This document shows, one piece after another, positions 26,799 to 40,117 of a stretch of 64,000 nucleotides of DNA. The stretch's first letter is position 1. Each line of letters begins with the position of its first letter. This stretch comes from Betaproteobacteria bacterium (GTDB lineage Bacteria; Pseudomonadota; Gammaproteobacteria; Burkholderiales; SG8-41). Below the pieces are notes generated by a model. The model saw only the letters and a program-made list of their open reading frames with translations, searched no databases and was not told where the DNA came from. The stretch covers positions 1 to 64,000 of the forward strand of contig JAKFYK010000008.1 of the NCBI GenBank assembly GCA_021730905.1, read 5' to 3'. The position numbers and the translations under genes are program-made.

Positions 26799-27605
26799 AT
26801 GACGATGTTGAATATTGCCATAGCGGGCGCCAGCGGACGCATGGGGCGCACGCTGATCGAGAGTGTGCTGCGCCGCAAGGATTTACGGCTGGCAGCGGCA
26901 TTGGAAATTCCTGTCAACAATAATATCGGCAAGGATGCGGCCGAGTTCGCGGGCGCGGCCAGCGGCGTGAAAATTACCGCGGATTACAACAATGCGCTCA
27001 AGGGTTGCGATGTGTTGATCGATTTTACTCGGCCTGAAGGCACGCTGGGGCATATGGCCGCCTGCCGCAAGCACGGCGCGCGCATGGTGATCGGTACCAC
27101 CGGATTTTCCGAGACACAAAAACAATCCATCACCGAAGCGTCGCGCGACATCGGCATCGTGTTCGCGCCCAACATGGCGGTGGGCGTCAATGTCACGTTC
27201 AAGCTGGCAGAGATTGCCGCGAAGATTCTCGGCGACAGCTACGACGTCGAAATCATCGAAGCACATCATCGTCACAAGGTCGATGCGCCGTCGGGCACCG
27301 CGCTGAAGTTTGGCGAGGTTGTCGCCAAAGCGCTGGGACGTGATTTGTCGCAGGTGGCCGCGCATGGCCGTGAGGGCGTGACTGGCGAACGCGACACAAA
27401 AGCCATCGGCTTTCACGCGCTGCGCGGGGGCGATATTGTGGGCGAGCACACCGTGATGTTTGCCGGCGAGGGCGAGCGCGTTGAAGTGACCGTGCGCTCC
27501 GGCAGCCGCTCGACGTACGCGGAAGGGGCCTTGCGTGCCGCACGGTTCCTGGCGGACAAGAAATCCGGGCTATTCGATATGTTTGATGTGCTTGGATTGC
27601 GGTAG
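26799..27605 (+). CDS. dapB: 4-hydroxy-tetrahydrodipicolinate reductase
   Basis: 268 aa, standard length. N-terminal NAD(P)H motif [25 protein letters not shown], and the catalytic block [20 protein letters not shown] with its conserved His-His and Lys. The enzyme makes tetrahydrodipicolinate for lysine and meso-DAP (peptidoglycan) synthesis. It follows bamE by 18 nt and precedes carA, the classic dapB-carAB order. An ATG two codons downstream (MLNIAIAG) is an alternative start. Confidence 0.96.
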   Translation: MTMLNIAIAGASGRMGRTLIESVLRRKDLRLAAALEIPVNNNIGKDAAEFAGAASGVKITADYNNALKGCDVLIDFTRPEGTLGHMAACRKHGARMVIGTTGFSETQKQSITEASRDIGIVFAPNMAVGVNVTFKLAEIAAKILGDSYDVEIIEAHHRHKVDAPSGTALKFGEVVAKALGRDLSQVAAHGREGVTGERDTKAIGFHALRGGDIVGEHTVMFAGEGERVEVTVRSGSRSTYAEGALRAARFLADKKSGLFDMFDVLGLR

Positions 27606-27647
27606 CGCGTTCGTAACTGGTTGTACGTCGAAACCGGTGCTGTGGTT

Positions 27648-27675
27648 TTGTCGCTGACGGGCTTTCGCGTATAAT
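27648..27675 (+). promoter_or_regulatory. Sigma-70 promoter of carAB
   Basis: TTGTCG (27648-27653), 16-nt spacer, perfect TATAAT (27670-27675), about 98 nt upstream of the carA GTG. Confidence 0.75.
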
Positions 27676-27687
27676 CTAACGATCGTG

Positions 27688-27714
27688 AGCGGGACGGGCC
27701 AAGCCTGTCCCGCT
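27688..27714 (+). promoter_or_regulatory. Hairpin in the carA leader
   Basis: AGCGGGAC (27688-27695) pairs with GTCCCGCT (27707-27714), and the inner bases GGGCC/AGCC can extend the stem. It starts about 6 nt after the expected transcription start. Only a TTT follows, so it is a weak terminator; it may be part of pyrimidine- or arginine-linked control, or just stabilise the 5' end. Confidence 0.45.
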
Positions 27715-27773
27715 TTGCATATCTAGTGCCGTAACTGGCCTCGTAAATAGAATCGTAAAAACAGGAGGTTGCC

Positions 27774-28907
27774 GTGTCATCGCGTACGCCCGCCATCCTC
27801 ATGCTCAAGGATGGAACGGTATTCCGTGGCACGTCTATCGGCGCTGATGGTTTGTCCGCCGGCGAGGTGGTATTCAATACGGCAATCACTGGCTATCAGG
27901 AAATTCTCACCGATCCGTCGTATTGCCGGCAGATCGTCACGCTGACTTATCCGCATATCGGCAACACCGGCGCGAATGCCGAGGATGTCGAGTCCGATCG
28001 CGTGTATGCGGCGGGGCTGGTGATTCGTGATTTGCCGTTGCTGGCGTCGAACTTCCGGCAGCAGTGGACGCTTTCCGAATATCTCAAGCGTGAAAAAGTC
28101 GTGGCGATTGCCGATATCGACACGCGCAAGCTGACGCGCATCCTGCGTGACAAGGGCGCGCAGGATGGCTGCATCGTGGCCGGTAAGATCGATGAAAAGG
28201 CGGCGCTGCAAGCCGCGCAGGATTTCCCCGGTTTGAAGGGCATGGATCTCGCCAAGGTAGTGAGCTGCGCAAAAAACTACGCGTGGGACGAAACCACCTG
28301 GGTACTCGGCAAGGGCTATGGCAAACTCGCCGAGCCGAAATTTAACGTGGTCGCCTACGACTATGGCGTGAAGCGCAACATACTGCGCATGCTCGCTGCG
28401 CGCGGCTGCCAATTGACGGTGGTGCCCGCGCAGACGCCGGCGAAAGACGTGCTGGCAATGAAGCCGGACGGCGTGTTTTTATCGAACGGTCCCGGCGACC
28501 CGGAGCCTTGCGATTATGCGATAGCCGCGATACGCGAGTTGCTGGAGGCGAGTGTGCCATTGTTCGGTATTTGCCTCGGCCATCAGTTGATGGGATTGGC
28601 CAGCGGTGCCAATACCATCAAGATGAAATTCGGCCACCACGGCGCGAACCATCCGGTGCAGGACCTCGACAGCGGCCGCGTGATGATTACGAGCCAGAAC
28701 CACGGCTTCGCGGTGGACGCGAAAACACTGCCTGCCAACTGTAAAGTCACGCACGTGTCCTTATTCGACGGCAGCCTGCAGGGCTTTACGCGCACCGACA
28801 AGCCGGCGTTCTGCTTTCAGGGGCATCCCGAAGCCAGTCCAGGGCCGCATGATGTGGCGTATTTATTCGATCGGTTTATCAAGTTGATGGAGGGCGTGAA
28901 ACAGTGA
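27774..28907 (+). CDS. carA: Carbamoyl-phosphate synthase small subunit
   Basis: 377 aa, GTG start at 27774 with a strong AGGAGG ribosome site. The glutaminase domain is complete: [15 protein letters not shown], the nucleophile Cys in [24 protein letters not shown], and [12 protein letters not shown]. It supplies ammonia from glutamine to CarB for arginine and pyrimidine synthesis. It is followed by carB after a short gap containing three CGCCTCA heptamers. Confidence 0.98.
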   Translation: MSSRTPAILMLKDGTVFRGTSIGADGLSAGEVVFNTAITGYQEILTDPSYCRQIVTLTYPHIGNTGANAEDVESDRVYAAGLVIRDLPLLASNFRQQWTLSEYLKREKVVAIADIDTRKLTRILRDKGAQDGCIVAGKIDEKAALQAAQDFPGLKGMDLAKVVSCAKNYAWDETTWVLGKGYGKLAEPKFNVVAYDYGVKRNILRMLAARGCQLTVVPAQTPAKDVLAMKPDGVFLSNGPGDPEPCDYAIAAIRELLEASVPLFGICLGHQLMGLASGANTIKMKFGHHGANHPVQDLDSGRVMITSQNHGFAVDAKTLPANCKVTHVSLFDGSLQGFTRTDKPAFCFQGHPEASPGPHDVAYLFDRFIKLMEGVKQ

Positions 28908-28930
28908 GCGATCCCGCAGGCTGCTATTAA

Positions 28931-28952
28931 CGCCTCACGCCTCACGCCTCAC
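28931..28952 (+). repeat. Tandem CGCCTCA heptamers, carA/carB
   Basis: Three tandem copies of the 7-mer CGCCTCA followed by CGG, just upstream of the carB ATG at 28961. Same unit as the right arms of the heptamer-type repeats, but no left arm is present. Confidence 0.7.
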
Positions 28953-28960
28953 GGAACAAC

Positions 28961-32188
<3,228 letters not shown>

Positions 32189-32221
32189 CAAACAATTATC
32201 GCACAGGCAGCGGAGGATTCC

Positions 32222-32698
32222 ATGAATAAAGTGCCCTTAACCGTGCGCGGCGCAGAGAAACTGCGCGCCGAACTGCACGATCTGAAAACGGCGCAGCGTC
32301 CGGCTATTATCGCGGCCATTGCCGAGGCGCGCGCGCATGGAGATCTTTCGGAAAATGCGGAGTATCACGCGGCCAAGGAGCGGCAGAGTTTCATCGAAGG
32401 ACGCATCGCCGAACTTGAAGGCAAGATTTCCAACGCTGAAATCATCGATCCGACGACACTGGATGCCGATGGCCGCTGTGTGTTTGCGGCGACCGTGGAA
32501 CTCGAAGATGTGGAAAAGGGCATGAAGGTTACTTATCAGATCGTGGGCGAGGATGAGGCCGACATCAAGCTCGGCAAGATATCCATCAGTTCGCCTATCG
32601 CGCGTGCGCTCATCGGCAAATCGGCCGGGGATATCGCGGAAGTTCATGCGCCGGGCGGTGTGCGGGAGTATGAGATTCTGGATGTTAAATACGTTTAG
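32222..32698 (+). CDS. greA: Transcription elongation factor GreA
   Basis: 158 aa. N-terminal coiled coil ([39 protein letters not shown]) with the catalytic acidic tip [13 protein letters not shown], and a C-terminal FKBP-like domain ending in [16 protein letters not shown]. GreA rescues backtracked RNA polymerase by stimulating transcript cleavage. It follows carB by 33 nt with an AGGAT-type ribosome site. Confidence 0.97.
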   Translation: MNKVPLTVRGAEKLRAELHDLKTAQRPAIIAAIAEARAHGDLSENAEYHAAKERQSFIEGRIAELEGKISNAEIIDPTTLDADGRCVFAATVELEDVEKGMKVTYQIVGEDEADIKLGKISISSPIARALIGKSAGDIAEVHAPGGVREYEILDVKYV

Positions 32699-32708
32699 CG
32701 TAACAACT

Positions 32709-32772
32709 GTGAAGGCGTGAAAGGGTGAAGGAGTGAATTGGGTACCCCCTTCACACATTCACCCTTTCACGG
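32709..32772. repeat. Heptamer-type palindromic repeat, greA/yhbY
   Basis: GTGAAGGCGTGAAAGGGTGA, AGGAGTGAATT, centre GGGTACCC, then CCTTCACACATTCACCCTTTCACGG. It lies exactly between the convergent greA and yhbY genes and could act as a bidirectional terminator, although no long T-run follows. Confidence 0.85.
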
Positions 32773-32776
32773 CTTT

Positions 32777-33151
32777 TCAGCCTTGATAGCTGCGCTTCGT
32801 TCTGCGCGGCCCGTTACGCGCGGCGCGTTTGCGGGTTGATGCTATTTCCGGTTTGCCGGTTGTCTTTGCCGTTTCCGGCGGTTTTGGGCGAAACACCACG
32901 AGTATCTTGCCGATGTGCTGCACCGGGCTTGCGTTGAGGGCTTCGCAAATAGTTCCGATCATGGCCGCGCGCGCATCGCGGTCATCGCCGAAAACGCGTA
33001 TCTTGATCAGCTCGTGGCTCCTTAGGTGAACGTCGATTTCGTGCAGCACGGCGGGTGTCAAGCCGGCATCGCCGATAATGACTACCGGCTCAAGATGGTG
33101 CGCGCGCGCTTTGAGCGCGCGGTGCTGTGCTGGTGTCAGATTCTTGCTCAT
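32777..33151 (-). CDS. yhbY: YhbY-family RNA-binding (CRM-domain) protein
   Basis: 124 aa from the ATG at 33151 (MSKNLTPAQHRALKARAH); a longer upstream frame overlaps the rlmE start region and is rejected. The CRM fold is clear: HHLEPVVIIGDAGLTPAVLHEIDVHL, HELIKIRVFGDDRD. YhbY associates with pre-50S ribosomal subunits. The basic C-terminal tail (TRKRAARNGPRRTKRSYQG) is longer than in E. coli. It is divergent from rlmE, as in most Betaproteobacteria. Confidence 0.93.
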   Translation of the reverse strand: MSKNLTPAQHRALKARAHHLEPVVIIGDAGLTPAVLHEIDVHLRSHELIKIRVFGDDRDARAAMIGTICEALNASPVQHIGKILVVFRPKPPETAKTTGKPEIASTRKRAARNGPRRTKRSYQG

Positions 33152-33196
33152 GGATGTTAGTGTACGGCATTTGGCGACCCGTAGAGTGGTCTGCGC

Positions 33197-33823
33197 ATGA
33201 CGATTAAAAAAGCCAGCAGCAAGGCGTGGATGCAGCGCCATATCAACGATCCGTACGTGAAACGTGCGACGGCGGAAGGCATGCGTTCGCGCGCGGCCTA
33301 CAAGCTGCAGCAGATTAACGAGAAAGACAAACTGCTCAAGCCGGGCATGGTAGTGGCTGATCTGGGCGCGGCGCCCGGCGGCTGGTCGCAGGTGGTGGGA
33401 CGCATTGTCGCGCCTGCGGGTCGCGTGATTGCCATCGATTTGCTGGAAATGCAGGGTTTGGCCGGCGTGACGTTTATTCGTGGCGATTTCTCGGAGGACT
33501 CAGGTCTGGCGGCGCTGGAGCGGGAACTTGCCGGCGCGCCGGTGGACCTTGTGCTTTCGGACATGGCCCCCAATATCAGCGGTATAGCGCAGGTCGATCA
33601 GGCGCGGTTGATCGGGCTGGTGGAACTGGCGCTGGATTTTGCGTCGAAGCATTTGAAACCACAGGGGAATTTTCTGGTCAAAGTGTTCCATGGCGCGGGC
33701 TTTGACGCATACGTCAAAGCTATGCGTGAGGTGTTCGTGCAAGTGCAATCACGCAAGCCTGACGCCTCGCGCAAGGGATCACGTGAAGTGTATTTGCTCG
33801 GCAAGGGACTGAAAAAGGCGTGA
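33197..33823 (+). CDS. rlmE: 23S rRNA (uridine-2'-O-)-methyltransferase
   Basis: 208 aa. Catalytic K-D-K-E set: RAAYKLQQI, LSDMAPNISG, NFLVKVFHG and a Glu near SREVYLLGKG; SAM motif VVADLGAAPGGWSQV. It methylates U2552 in 23S rRNA at a late step of 50S assembly and is heat-shock regulated in E. coli. It precedes ftsH, the conserved rlmE-ftsH-folP-glmM order. Confidence 0.96.
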   Translation: MTIKKASSKAWMQRHINDPYVKRATAEGMRSRAAYKLQQINEKDKLLKPGMVVADLGAAPGGWSQVVGRIVAPAGRVIAIDLLEMQGLAGVTFIRGDFSEDSGLAALERELAGAPVDLVLSDMAPNISGIAQVDQARLIGLVELALDFASKHLKPQGNFLVKVFHGAGFDAYVKAMREVFVQVQSRKPDASRKGSREVYLLGKGLKKA

Positions 33824-33989
33824 AACAGCATCGAAAAGCATGGGATAGTGATGGTTTTTCGGGCTGCACTGGCACGGGAAAACGTTTAGAATTGAAAGAC
33901 CTAGGCAATTTTGGCGTTGTTTGTCGCCGGACGGCAGCAGACTTCGGCGAATTTTTGAACACCGCATGTGAGTGCGGCAAGGAGCATCA

Positions 33990-35876
33990 TTGAACAATCT
34001 AGTAAAAACCGTGGCAATCTGGCTGGTCATCGCGCTGGTGCTGATGACGGTGTTCAACCAGGTCGGTCCGCAAAAGTCGGCGCAGAAGCCGATGGAATAT
34101 TCGCAGTTCATCGAAGAGGTGAAGCAGGGCCGCATCGCCAAGGTCATGATCGAAGGCCGCGCGGTGAGGGGTGTCAAACAGAGCGGCGAGAAATTTACCA
34201 CTTATGCGCCATCCGACATCTGGCTGGTGAGCGATCTGCTGAAAGCGGGCGTGATCGTCGAAGCCAAGGCCGAAGAGGAGCAAAGTTTCCTCGCGCAGAT
34301 TTTCATTTCGTGGTTCCCGATGCTGCTGCTGATCGGCGTGTGGATATTTTTCATGCGGCAGATGCAGGGCGGCGGACGCGGCGGCGCCTTCTCGTTCGGC
34401 AAGAGCAAAGCGCGCATGCTCGACGAATCCAACAACACGGTGACTTTTGCCGATGTTGCGGGCTGCGAAGAGGCGAAAGAAGAAGTGGCTGAGCTGGTTG
34501 AGTTTTTGCGCGATCCGTCGAAGTTCCAGAAGCTTGGCGGACGCATCCCGCGCGGCGTGCTGATGGTGGGCAGTCCCGGTACCGGCAAAACACTGCTGGC
34601 GCGCGCCATCGCCGGCGAGGCGAAGGTGCCATTCTTTTCGATTTCCGGCTCGGATTTCGTGGAGATGTTCGTGGGCGTAGGCGCGGCGCGCGTGCGTGAC
34701 ATGTTTGAGAATGCCAAAAAACACGCGCCTTGCATAGTGTTTATCGACGAAATCGATGCGGTGGGCCGCCAGCGCGGCGCAGGTTTGGGTGGCGGCAACG
34801 ACGAGCGTGAACAAACCCTGAATCAGTTGCTGGTCGAGATGGATGGCTTCGAAGCCAACGCCGGCGTGATCGTGATTGCCGCGACCAACCGGCCCGACGT
34901 ACTCGACCCGGCCCTGCTGCGTCCGGGGCGTTTCGACCGGCAGGTGGTGGTGCCTCTGCCGGATATTCGCGGCCGCGAGCAGATTCTGCTGGTGCATATG
35001 CGCAAGGTGCCGATTGCCCCCGACGTTAAGGCCGAAGTGATCGCACGCGGCTCGCCAGGTATGTCCGGCGCGGATCTGGCGAATCTGGTAAACGAAGCCG
35101 CGCTGTTCGCTGCACGCGGCAACAAGCGCCTGGTGGACATGGATGATTTCGAGCGTGCCAAAGACAAGATTTTCATGGGCGCCGAGCGCAAATCCATGGT
35201 TATTACCGAGGAAGAGAAGCGCGCCACCGCCTATCACGAGTCGGGCCACGCCATCGTGGGTGTGACGTTGCCGGGCATAGACCCGGTACATAAAGTCACC
35301 ATCATTCCGCGTGGACGTGCGCTGGGCCTGACCTGGGTGCTGCCAGAGCGCGATCGCATCAGCCAGTACAAGAACCAGATGCTGGCGCAAATCAGCTTTC
35401 TGTTTGGCGGCCGCATCGCCGAGGAATTGTTCGTGCATGACATTTCAACCGGTGCGGCCAACGACTTCGAGCGCGCAACCGAGCTCGCACGTGCCATGGT
35501 GACGCGTTTCGGCATGTCCGATTCCATGGGGCCCATGGTCTACGGAGAAAACGAGGGTGAAGTGTTCCTTGGCCGCTCCATTACCACGCACAAAAACGTG
35601 TCGGAAACGACCATGCAACAGGTCGACGCCGAAATCAGGCGCATCATTGATCAACAGTACGCGGTCGCGCGCAAGATACTCGAGGACAACCGCGACAAGG
35701 TCGAAGCCATGACCAAGGCGCTGATGGAGTGGGAAACCATAGATGCTGACCAGATCAAGGACATCGTGGAAGGCCGTCCGCCGCGTGCGCCCAAACCGCT
35801 GCAGTCTTCCACGCCGCCACCGAGCGACAGCACGCCGAGTGCAACTGCGCCTGCGGCGCCGGCGGCAGAGACTTAG
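33990..35876 (+). CDS. ftsH: ATP-dependent zinc metalloprotease FtsH
   Basis: 628 aa. The TTG at 33990 ([19 protein letters not shown]) has an AAGGAG ribosome site 6 nt away and gives the usual N-terminus; a GTG at 33972 is the alternative. Two transmembrane helices (residues ~5-22 and ~100-120), AAA+ Walker A GSPGTGKT, Walker [12 protein letters not shown], second region of homology RPGRFDRQV, and the zinc site HESGH. It degrades misfolded membrane proteins and LpxC. The C-terminus is a Pro/Ala-rich tail. Confidence 0.97.
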   Translation: MNNLVKTVAIWLVIALVLMTVFNQVGPQKSAQKPMEYSQFIEEVKQGRIAKVMIEGRAVRGVKQSGEKFTTYAPSDIWLVSDLLKAGVIVEAKAEEEQSFLAQIFISWFPMLLLIGVWIFFMRQMQGGGRGGAFSFGKSKARMLDESNNTVTFADVAGCEEAKEEVAELVEFLRDPSKFQKLGGRIPRGVLMVGSPGTGKTLLARAIAGEAKVPFFSISGSDFVEMFVGVGAARVRDMFENAKKHAPCIVFIDEIDAVGRQRGAGLGGGNDEREQTLNQLLVEMDGFEANAGVIVIAATNRPDVLDPALLRPGRFDRQVVVPLPDIRGREQILLVHMRKVPIAPDVKAEVIARGSPGMSGADLANLVNEAALFAARGNKRLVDMDDFERAKDKIFMGAERKSMVITEEEKRATAYHESGHAIVGVTLPGIDPVHKVTIIPRGRALGLTWVLPERDRISQYKNQMLAQISFLFGGRIAEELFVHDISTGAANDFERATELARAMVTRFGMSDSMGPMVYGENEGEVFLGRSITTHKNVSETTMQQVDAEIRRIIDQQYAVARKILEDNRDKVEAMTKALMEWETIDADQIKDIVEGRPPRAPKPLQSSTPPPSDSTPSATAPAAPAAET

Positions 35877-35903
35877 CCAGCACGCGCTGCAGCCCATAAA
35901 ATT

Positions 35904-35994
35904 CGTGAACGGGTGAACAAGTGATCGCGTGAACGGCGAAGTTCGCAAAGTAGTGCCGTTACCCGTTCACTCGATTATTCGTTAACTTGTTCAC
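35904..35994. repeat. Heptamer-type repeat (GTGAACG variant), ftsH/folP
   Basis: Left arm CGTGAACGGGTGAACAAGTG, ATCGCGTGAACGGCG; right arm GCCGTTACCCGTTCACTCG and TTCGTTAACTTGTTCACG. Same heptad logic as the GTGAAGG copies but with GTGAAC units. The folP ATG (35996) starts right after it. Confidence 0.75.
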
Positions 35995-35995
35995 G

Positions 35996-36820
35996 ATGTT
36001 TCTGCGTTGTGGCAAATTCAAACTCCCGCTCACGCGTCCACTGATTATGGGCGTGGTCAACGTCACGCCTGATTCTTTCTCGGACGGCGGTAAATATTTT
36101 GAGTTCAATCAAACGCTGGCGCATGCCCGGGCATTGATAGCGGAAGGCGCTGACATACTCGACATAGGCGGTGAATCGACGCGTCCAGGCGCAGCACCGG
36201 TGGGTCTGGAAGAAGAGCGCCGGCGCGTGTTGCCGGTAATCGAAGCGCTGGCCGGTGGCGCGGTTCCGATCTCCGTGGATACCCAAAAGCCGGACCTGAT
36301 GCGCGAGGCGGTGGCGGCAGGCGCGTCGATGGTGAATGACGTATGCGGCTTTCGTGCTCCCGGCGCGTTCGAAGCAGTGGCGGCAGGCGATACAGCGGTT
36401 TGCATCATGCACATGCAGGGCGAGCCGCGCACCATGCAGCACCATCCGCATTACACCGATGTGGTGGAGGAAGTCCGCGGCTATCTTGCCGAGCGCGTGC
36501 GCGTGGCGGAAAGCGCGCACATTGCGCGTGAGCGTATCCTCATCGATCCGGGCTTTGGATTTGGCAAGACGCTTGAGCATAATCTCGCGTTGTTGCGCCA
36601 GTTGCGCAAATTCAGGGACATTGGCGGCGCGCTGCTGGCGGGCCTGTCGCGCAAGGCCCTGTTGGGCGCAATTACGGGACGTGAGCCTGCCGAGCGCGTG
36701 TTCGCGAGTGTCGCCGCCGCGCTGATCGCAGTGCAAAATGGCGCGCAGATCGTGCGTGTTCACGACGTAGCTGCGACGCGCGATGCGCTGGCGGTACTGG
36801 GCGCGGCGGGACAGAATTGA
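35996..36820 (+). CDS. folP: Dihydropteroate synthase
   Basis: 274 aa from the ATG at 35996, which abuts a heptamer-type repeat; a TTG at 35987 lies within the repeat. Motifs: [51 protein letters not shown] and GLSRKALLG. It condenses pABA with dihydropterin pyrophosphate in folate synthesis and is the sulfonamide target. No good Shine-Dalgarno precedes either start. Confidence 0.96.
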   Translation: MFLRCGKFKLPLTRPLIMGVVNVTPDSFSDGGKYFEFNQTLAHARALIAEGADILDIGGESTRPGAAPVGLEEERRRVLPVIEALAGGAVPISVDTQKPDLMREAVAAGASMVNDVCGFRAPGAFEAVAAGDTAVCIMHMQGEPRTMQHHPHYTDVVEEVRGYLAERVRVAESAHIARERILIDPGFGFGKTLEHNLALLRQLRKFRDIGGALLAGLSRKALLGAITGREPAERVFASVAAALIAVQNGAQIVRVHDVAATRDALAVLGAAGQN

Positions 36821-36836
36821 AAACCGGGAAAACAAC

Positions 36837-38183
36837 ATGAGCAGACGCTATTTCGGTACCGATGGTGTGCGTGGAAAAGTAGGCGTTGCGCCGATCACGC
36901 CGGATTTTGTCATGCGGCTGGGCTATGCTGCGGGCAAGGTGCTGGCTGCACATCGCAGGGAGGGCGAGCGGCCCACCGTCCTGATCGGCAAGGACACGCG
37001 TATTTCGGGCTATATGTGCGAATCGGCACTTGAGGCTGGCTTTACGTCCGCAGGCGTGGACGTGGTGTTGACAGGGCCCATGCCCACGCCTGCCGTCGCT
37101 TATCTCACGCGGGCGTTGCGGCTGGCAGCGGGTGTGGTGATCAGCGCATCACACAATCCCTATGACGACAACGGCATCAAGTTTTTCAGCGGCGAAGGCG
37201 AGAAACTACCGGACAGTGTCGAATCCGAGATCGAGGCGCAAATCGATGAGCCGATCAAATGCGCATTGTCCTCCGGATTGGGCAAGGTGCGCAGGATCGA
37301 AGATGCGGCGGGCCGCTATATCGAATTCTGCAAAGGCACGGTCCCGTCGAACATGAATCTGCGCGGAATGAAAATAGTCGTGGACTGCGCGCATGGCGCG
37401 GCGTATCACGTGGCGCCGCCGGTATTTCATGAACTGGGTGCTGAAGTGGTTGCCATAGGCGCATCGCCCAATGGCTTCAACATCAACGACAAGGTGGGTG
37501 CAACCAGCCCGCGGACGCTGCAAACCGCAGTGACCGAAGCGCGCGCAGACCTGGGTATAGCGCTGGATGGCGACGGTGATCGTCTGCTGATGGTGGATGG
37601 TGCTGGCAGAGCGTACGACGGTGATCAATTGCTGTATGTCATAGCGAGTGACTCACAGCGGCACGGTCGTTTGCGCGGTGGTGTGGCGGGTACGCTCATG
37701 AGCAACCTTGCGTTCGAACTCGCGTTGCGCGCATCCGGCATTCCGTTCGAGCGTGCCAAGGTTGGTGACCGTTACGTGCTCGAATTGATGCAGGCGCGTG
37801 GCTGGCGTTTGGGAGGCGAAAACTCTGGCCACATCCTGTGCCTCGATCAACACACGACGGGTGATGGTATCGTCGCTGCTTTGCAGGTGCTGTGCGCACT
37901 GCGTGGATCGCGTATGACGCTCGAAGAGGCCTGTACGCCGGTGGCGCTGTATCCACAGGTGATGATCAATGTGCCGGTGAAGCGCCGTGCGAACTATCAG
38001 GAGCATGCGGGCGTCGTGAGCGTCCTGAGAAAAGCCGAGCGTGATCTTGCGGACGACGGACGTATCTTGCTGCGTCCCTCCGGCACCGAACCGGTGATAC
38101 GCGTAATGGTCGAAGCGAAGTCGCGCGCCAAGGCCAGCCGCTGGGCGAAAGCGATTGCCGGCGCGGTACGGGCCGCAGGTTGA
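36837..38183 (+). CDS. glmM: Phosphoglucosamine mutase
   Basis: 448 aa from the ATG at 36837 ([16 protein letters not shown]). The phosphoserine loop [17 protein letters not shown], metal loop [10 protein letters not shown], sugar-binding GGENSGHI, and phosphate-binding [14 protein letters not shown] are all present. It converts glucosamine-6-P to glucosamine-1-P for UDP-GlcNAc synthesis. It is 16 nt after folP, as usual. Confidence 0.97.
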   Translation: MSRRYFGTDGVRGKVGVAPITPDFVMRLGYAAGKVLAAHRREGERPTVLIGKDTRISGYMCESALEAGFTSAGVDVVLTGPMPTPAVAYLTRALRLAAGVVISASHNPYDDNGIKFFSGEGEKLPDSVESEIEAQIDEPIKCALSSGLGKVRRIEDAAGRYIEFCKGTVPSNMNLRGMKIVVDCAHGAAYHVAPPVFHELGAEVVAIGASPNGFNINDKVGATSPRTLQTAVTEARADLGIALDGDGDRLLMVDGAGRAYDGDQLLYVIASDSQRHGRLRGGVAGTLMSNLAFELALRASGIPFERAKVGDRYVLELMQARGWRLGGENSGHILCLDQHTTGDGIVAALQVLCALRGSRMTLEEACTPVALYPQVMINVPVKRRANYQEHAGVVSVLRKAERDLADDGRILLRPSGTEPVIRVMVEAKSRAKASRWAKAIAGAVRAAG

Positions 38184-38191
38184 CGGACGGG

Positions 38192-38758
38192 ATGGCAAAT
38201 AAGAGTCAGGGCGCGGGCATGCGCACATTTTGCGTAATCGCGATCCTGTTTTTGCTGGCGGGATTTCTTTCGGGATGCGAAGGCGTGGTGAGTGGCGAGG
38301 AAGTCGCGCGTATCCCGTTGCAGACGGCGGAGGGCGCTACCGCCGGTGCATATGCACCCGTGAAATTTGCGCTGAGTCCGGCCATGAATCCGCTTGCGTT
38401 CAATTTTCGTGCGGATTTCTCGCAGAATCCTGCCGAGTTCGGCAAGTGGAACACTTATCGGGCGACGTTGACGCAGGGTGGCACCGTGGCGGCGTCGCGC
38501 ATCATCAACATCAATCATCCGCAAAGCCGCGCGGAAGGTGCTACACCACCGCTTGGCGGTACGGTGCATACGCTGTTTTATGTCGATGTGCAGGTTGCGG
38601 GGGAGTATGTATTGACCATCATGCCGGTATCGACGCCGGCGATCACGCTCAACAACCCGCAGGCCGATGCGCGGCGCAACGTGCGGCGTCCAGATACCTC
38701 AGGTCGCACCTATACCGTAAAGCCAGTGCCTGAGGATTCTTCTGCAAACTTCAAGTAA
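38192..38758 (+). CDS. Probable lipoprotein of unknown function
   Basis: 188 aa from the ATG at 38192; a TTG at 38180 overlaps the glmM stop, and an ATG at 38219 gives the tightest lipoprotein signal (MRTFCVIAILFLLAGFLSGC). The lipobox LSGC is clear. The mature part has no recognisable domain; it reads like a beta-rich extracytoplasmic domain (VKFALSPAMNPLAFNFRADF, TLFYVDVQVAGEYVLTIMPV). It probably shares a transcript with glmM. It might be specific to this lineage. Confidence 0.65.
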   Translation: MANKSQGAGMRTFCVIAILFLLAGFLSGCEGVVSGEEVARIPLQTAEGATAGAYAPVKFALSPAMNPLAFNFRADFSQNPAEFGKWNTYRATLTQGGTVAASRIININHPQSRAEGATPPLGGTVHTLFYVDVQVAGEYVLTIMPVSTPAITLNNPQADARRNVRRPDTSGRTYTVKPVPEDSSANFK

Positions 38759-38764
38759 ATCGGC

Positions 38765-39727
38765 CTAATTTAACTTGATGCCAGCGGTCTTGATCAGCTT
38801 GCCGTAACGCTCGTGCTCGCGGCGGATGAGATCGCCAAACTGCGCCGGTGTGGTGGGCACGATATCCATATTCTGCGCAGCCCAAAGATCACGGATGTCG
38901 GGCATCGCCAGCGCTTTGGTGACGGTGGCGTTGAGGCGCTCGACCACGTCGCGCGGTGTCGCGGCGGGTGCAAGCACACCATGCCAGCCGAGCATTTCGT
39001 AGCCGGGCAGCCCGCTTTCGGCGATCGTCGGCACATTCGGCAGCACTGCCGCGCGGCGCGAGCCGGTGACGCCTACTGCCTTCAATTTTCCCGACAGGAG
39101 TTGCGGGCGCACCACCGCGAGCGCGTCCCACATCAAATCTACGCGTCCGCCCATCAGATCGGTGATGGCAGCAGCGCCGCCGCCACGATAGGGTACGTGC
39201 AGCATCTTCACACCTGCCAGATGGCAAAACATTTCGCCCGCCAGGTGAAATCCGCTGCCCACGCCGGTTGAACCGTACGTCAGATAGCCGGGACGCGATT
39301 TGGCGAGTGCGACGAGATCACGCGCGGTTTGCATGGGTACCGATGGGTGCGCCACCAGCATGTAGGAAAACGCTGTGGTTTGCACCACTGCGGCAAAGTC
39401 GCGCAGCGGATCGAAGCGCACGGGTTGCAGATGCGGCACGGCGGTCAGCGAAGATCCCGGTGCTGTGAGCAAGGTATAGCCATCAGGCGTACTCTTGGCT
39501 ACGGCTTCATTGGCGATACCACCGGTGGCGCCGGGACGGCTGTCCACGATCACTTGCTGTCCCAGAATATCCGACAATTTGGCGGCGAGCGGCCGGCCCA
39601 TCACATCGATGGCACTGCCAGTGGCGAAACCATGCACCAGACGAATGGGACGGCTGGGAAAAGACTGTGCGTGAGCGAGTCCCGTCAGTATCAGCAGCGG
39701 CGCAATCCGGTAAATGCGGGTGAACAT
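38765..39727 (-). CDS. Bug/TctC-family tripartite tricarboxylate transporter substrate-binding protein
   Basis: 320 aa from the ATG at 39727, preceded by an AGGAAG ribosome site; upstream ATGs give an unlikely signal. Signal peptide MFTRIYRIAPLLILTGLAHA, then FPSRPIRLVHGFATGSAIDV, VIVDSRPGATGGIANEAVAK, VPYRGGGAAAITDLMGG and the C-terminal IKTAGIKLN. A periplasmic receptor for an organic acid or amide; ligand unknown. A ruined relative lies head-to-head with it at 39762-39984. Confidence 0.9.
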   Translation of the reverse strand: MFTRIYRIAPLLILTGLAHAQSFPSRPIRLVHGFATGSAIDVMGRPLAAKLSDILGQQVIVDSRPGATGGIANEAVAKSTPDGYTLLTAPGSSLTAVPHLQPVRFDPLRDFAAVVQTTAFSYMLVAHPSVPMQTARDLVALAKSRPGYLTYGSTGVGSGFHLAGEMFCHLAGVKMLHVPYRGGGAAAITDLMGGRVDLMWDALAVVRPQLLSGKLKAVGVTGSRRAAVLPNVPTIAESGLPGYEMLGWHGVLAPAATPRDVVERLNATVTKALAMPDIRDLWAAQNMDIVPTTPAQFGDLIRREHERYGKLIKTAGIKLN

Positions 39728-39761
39728 GAAAGTGCTTCCTGTTTGAGTCGTCATAGCCATT

Positions 39762-39984
39762 ATGCAGGATATGTCTGCACCCGCAGCCATGCCGCACGAG
39801 TTGATTCTCGCGGTTCAACGACGCGGTGGCCCGCGGCCTTTGTGTGTCGGAACCAAGCGCGCATCTTGCTCCAGAACGCATGCAACTCGGCACTGTTATA
39901 TCCGCAGCGTCTCCTGCGTTTATCGACAGCGAAACCGCCAAATGGATGCGCGTGGCAGAAGCTGCTGGAATCAACGCGGAGTAA
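39762..39984 (+). pseudogene. 3' remnant of a second Bug/TctC-family receptor gene
   Basis: From 39815 or so to the TAA at 39982-39984 one frame reads RFNDAVARGL, then PERMQLGTVISAASPAFID and SETAKWMRVAEAAGINAE. This is the C-terminal part of a Bug receptor (compare RLNATVTKAL...IKTAGIKLN in the neighbour). Just upstream, a different frame reads APAAMPHELILA, which fits the preceding 'P-E-I-I-A' segment, so at least one frameshift separates them. The 5' two thirds are gone. It is on the plus strand, head-to-head with the intact receptor gene. Confidence 0.7.
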
Positions 39985-40060
39985 CTCGGCAAGCGCGCAA
40001 GAAATCATAAAAACCCCATGAAATCAATGTATTTCCGCAATGCAGCAGATGTCGCCTTCG

Positions 40061-40089
40061 TTGACCCACTGGCGCTGCCCCTGTAAAAT
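40061..40089 (+). promoter_or_regulatory. Sigma-70 promoter of tpiA
   Basis: TTGACC (40061-40066), 17-nt spacer ending in TG, TAAAAT (40084-40089), about 28 nt before the tpiA ATG. Both hexamers and spacing are close to consensus, with an extended -10. Confidence 0.75.
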
Positions 40090-40117
40090 TCAATGGTTTT
40101 GGTAAAGCGGGTTTGCA

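Noticed and set aside
28931-28952. CRISPR-like short tandem repeats (also 19843, 32709, 50383)
   Set aside because: Units are 7 bp, tandem or palindromic, without unique spacers of 30-40 bp and without cas genes.
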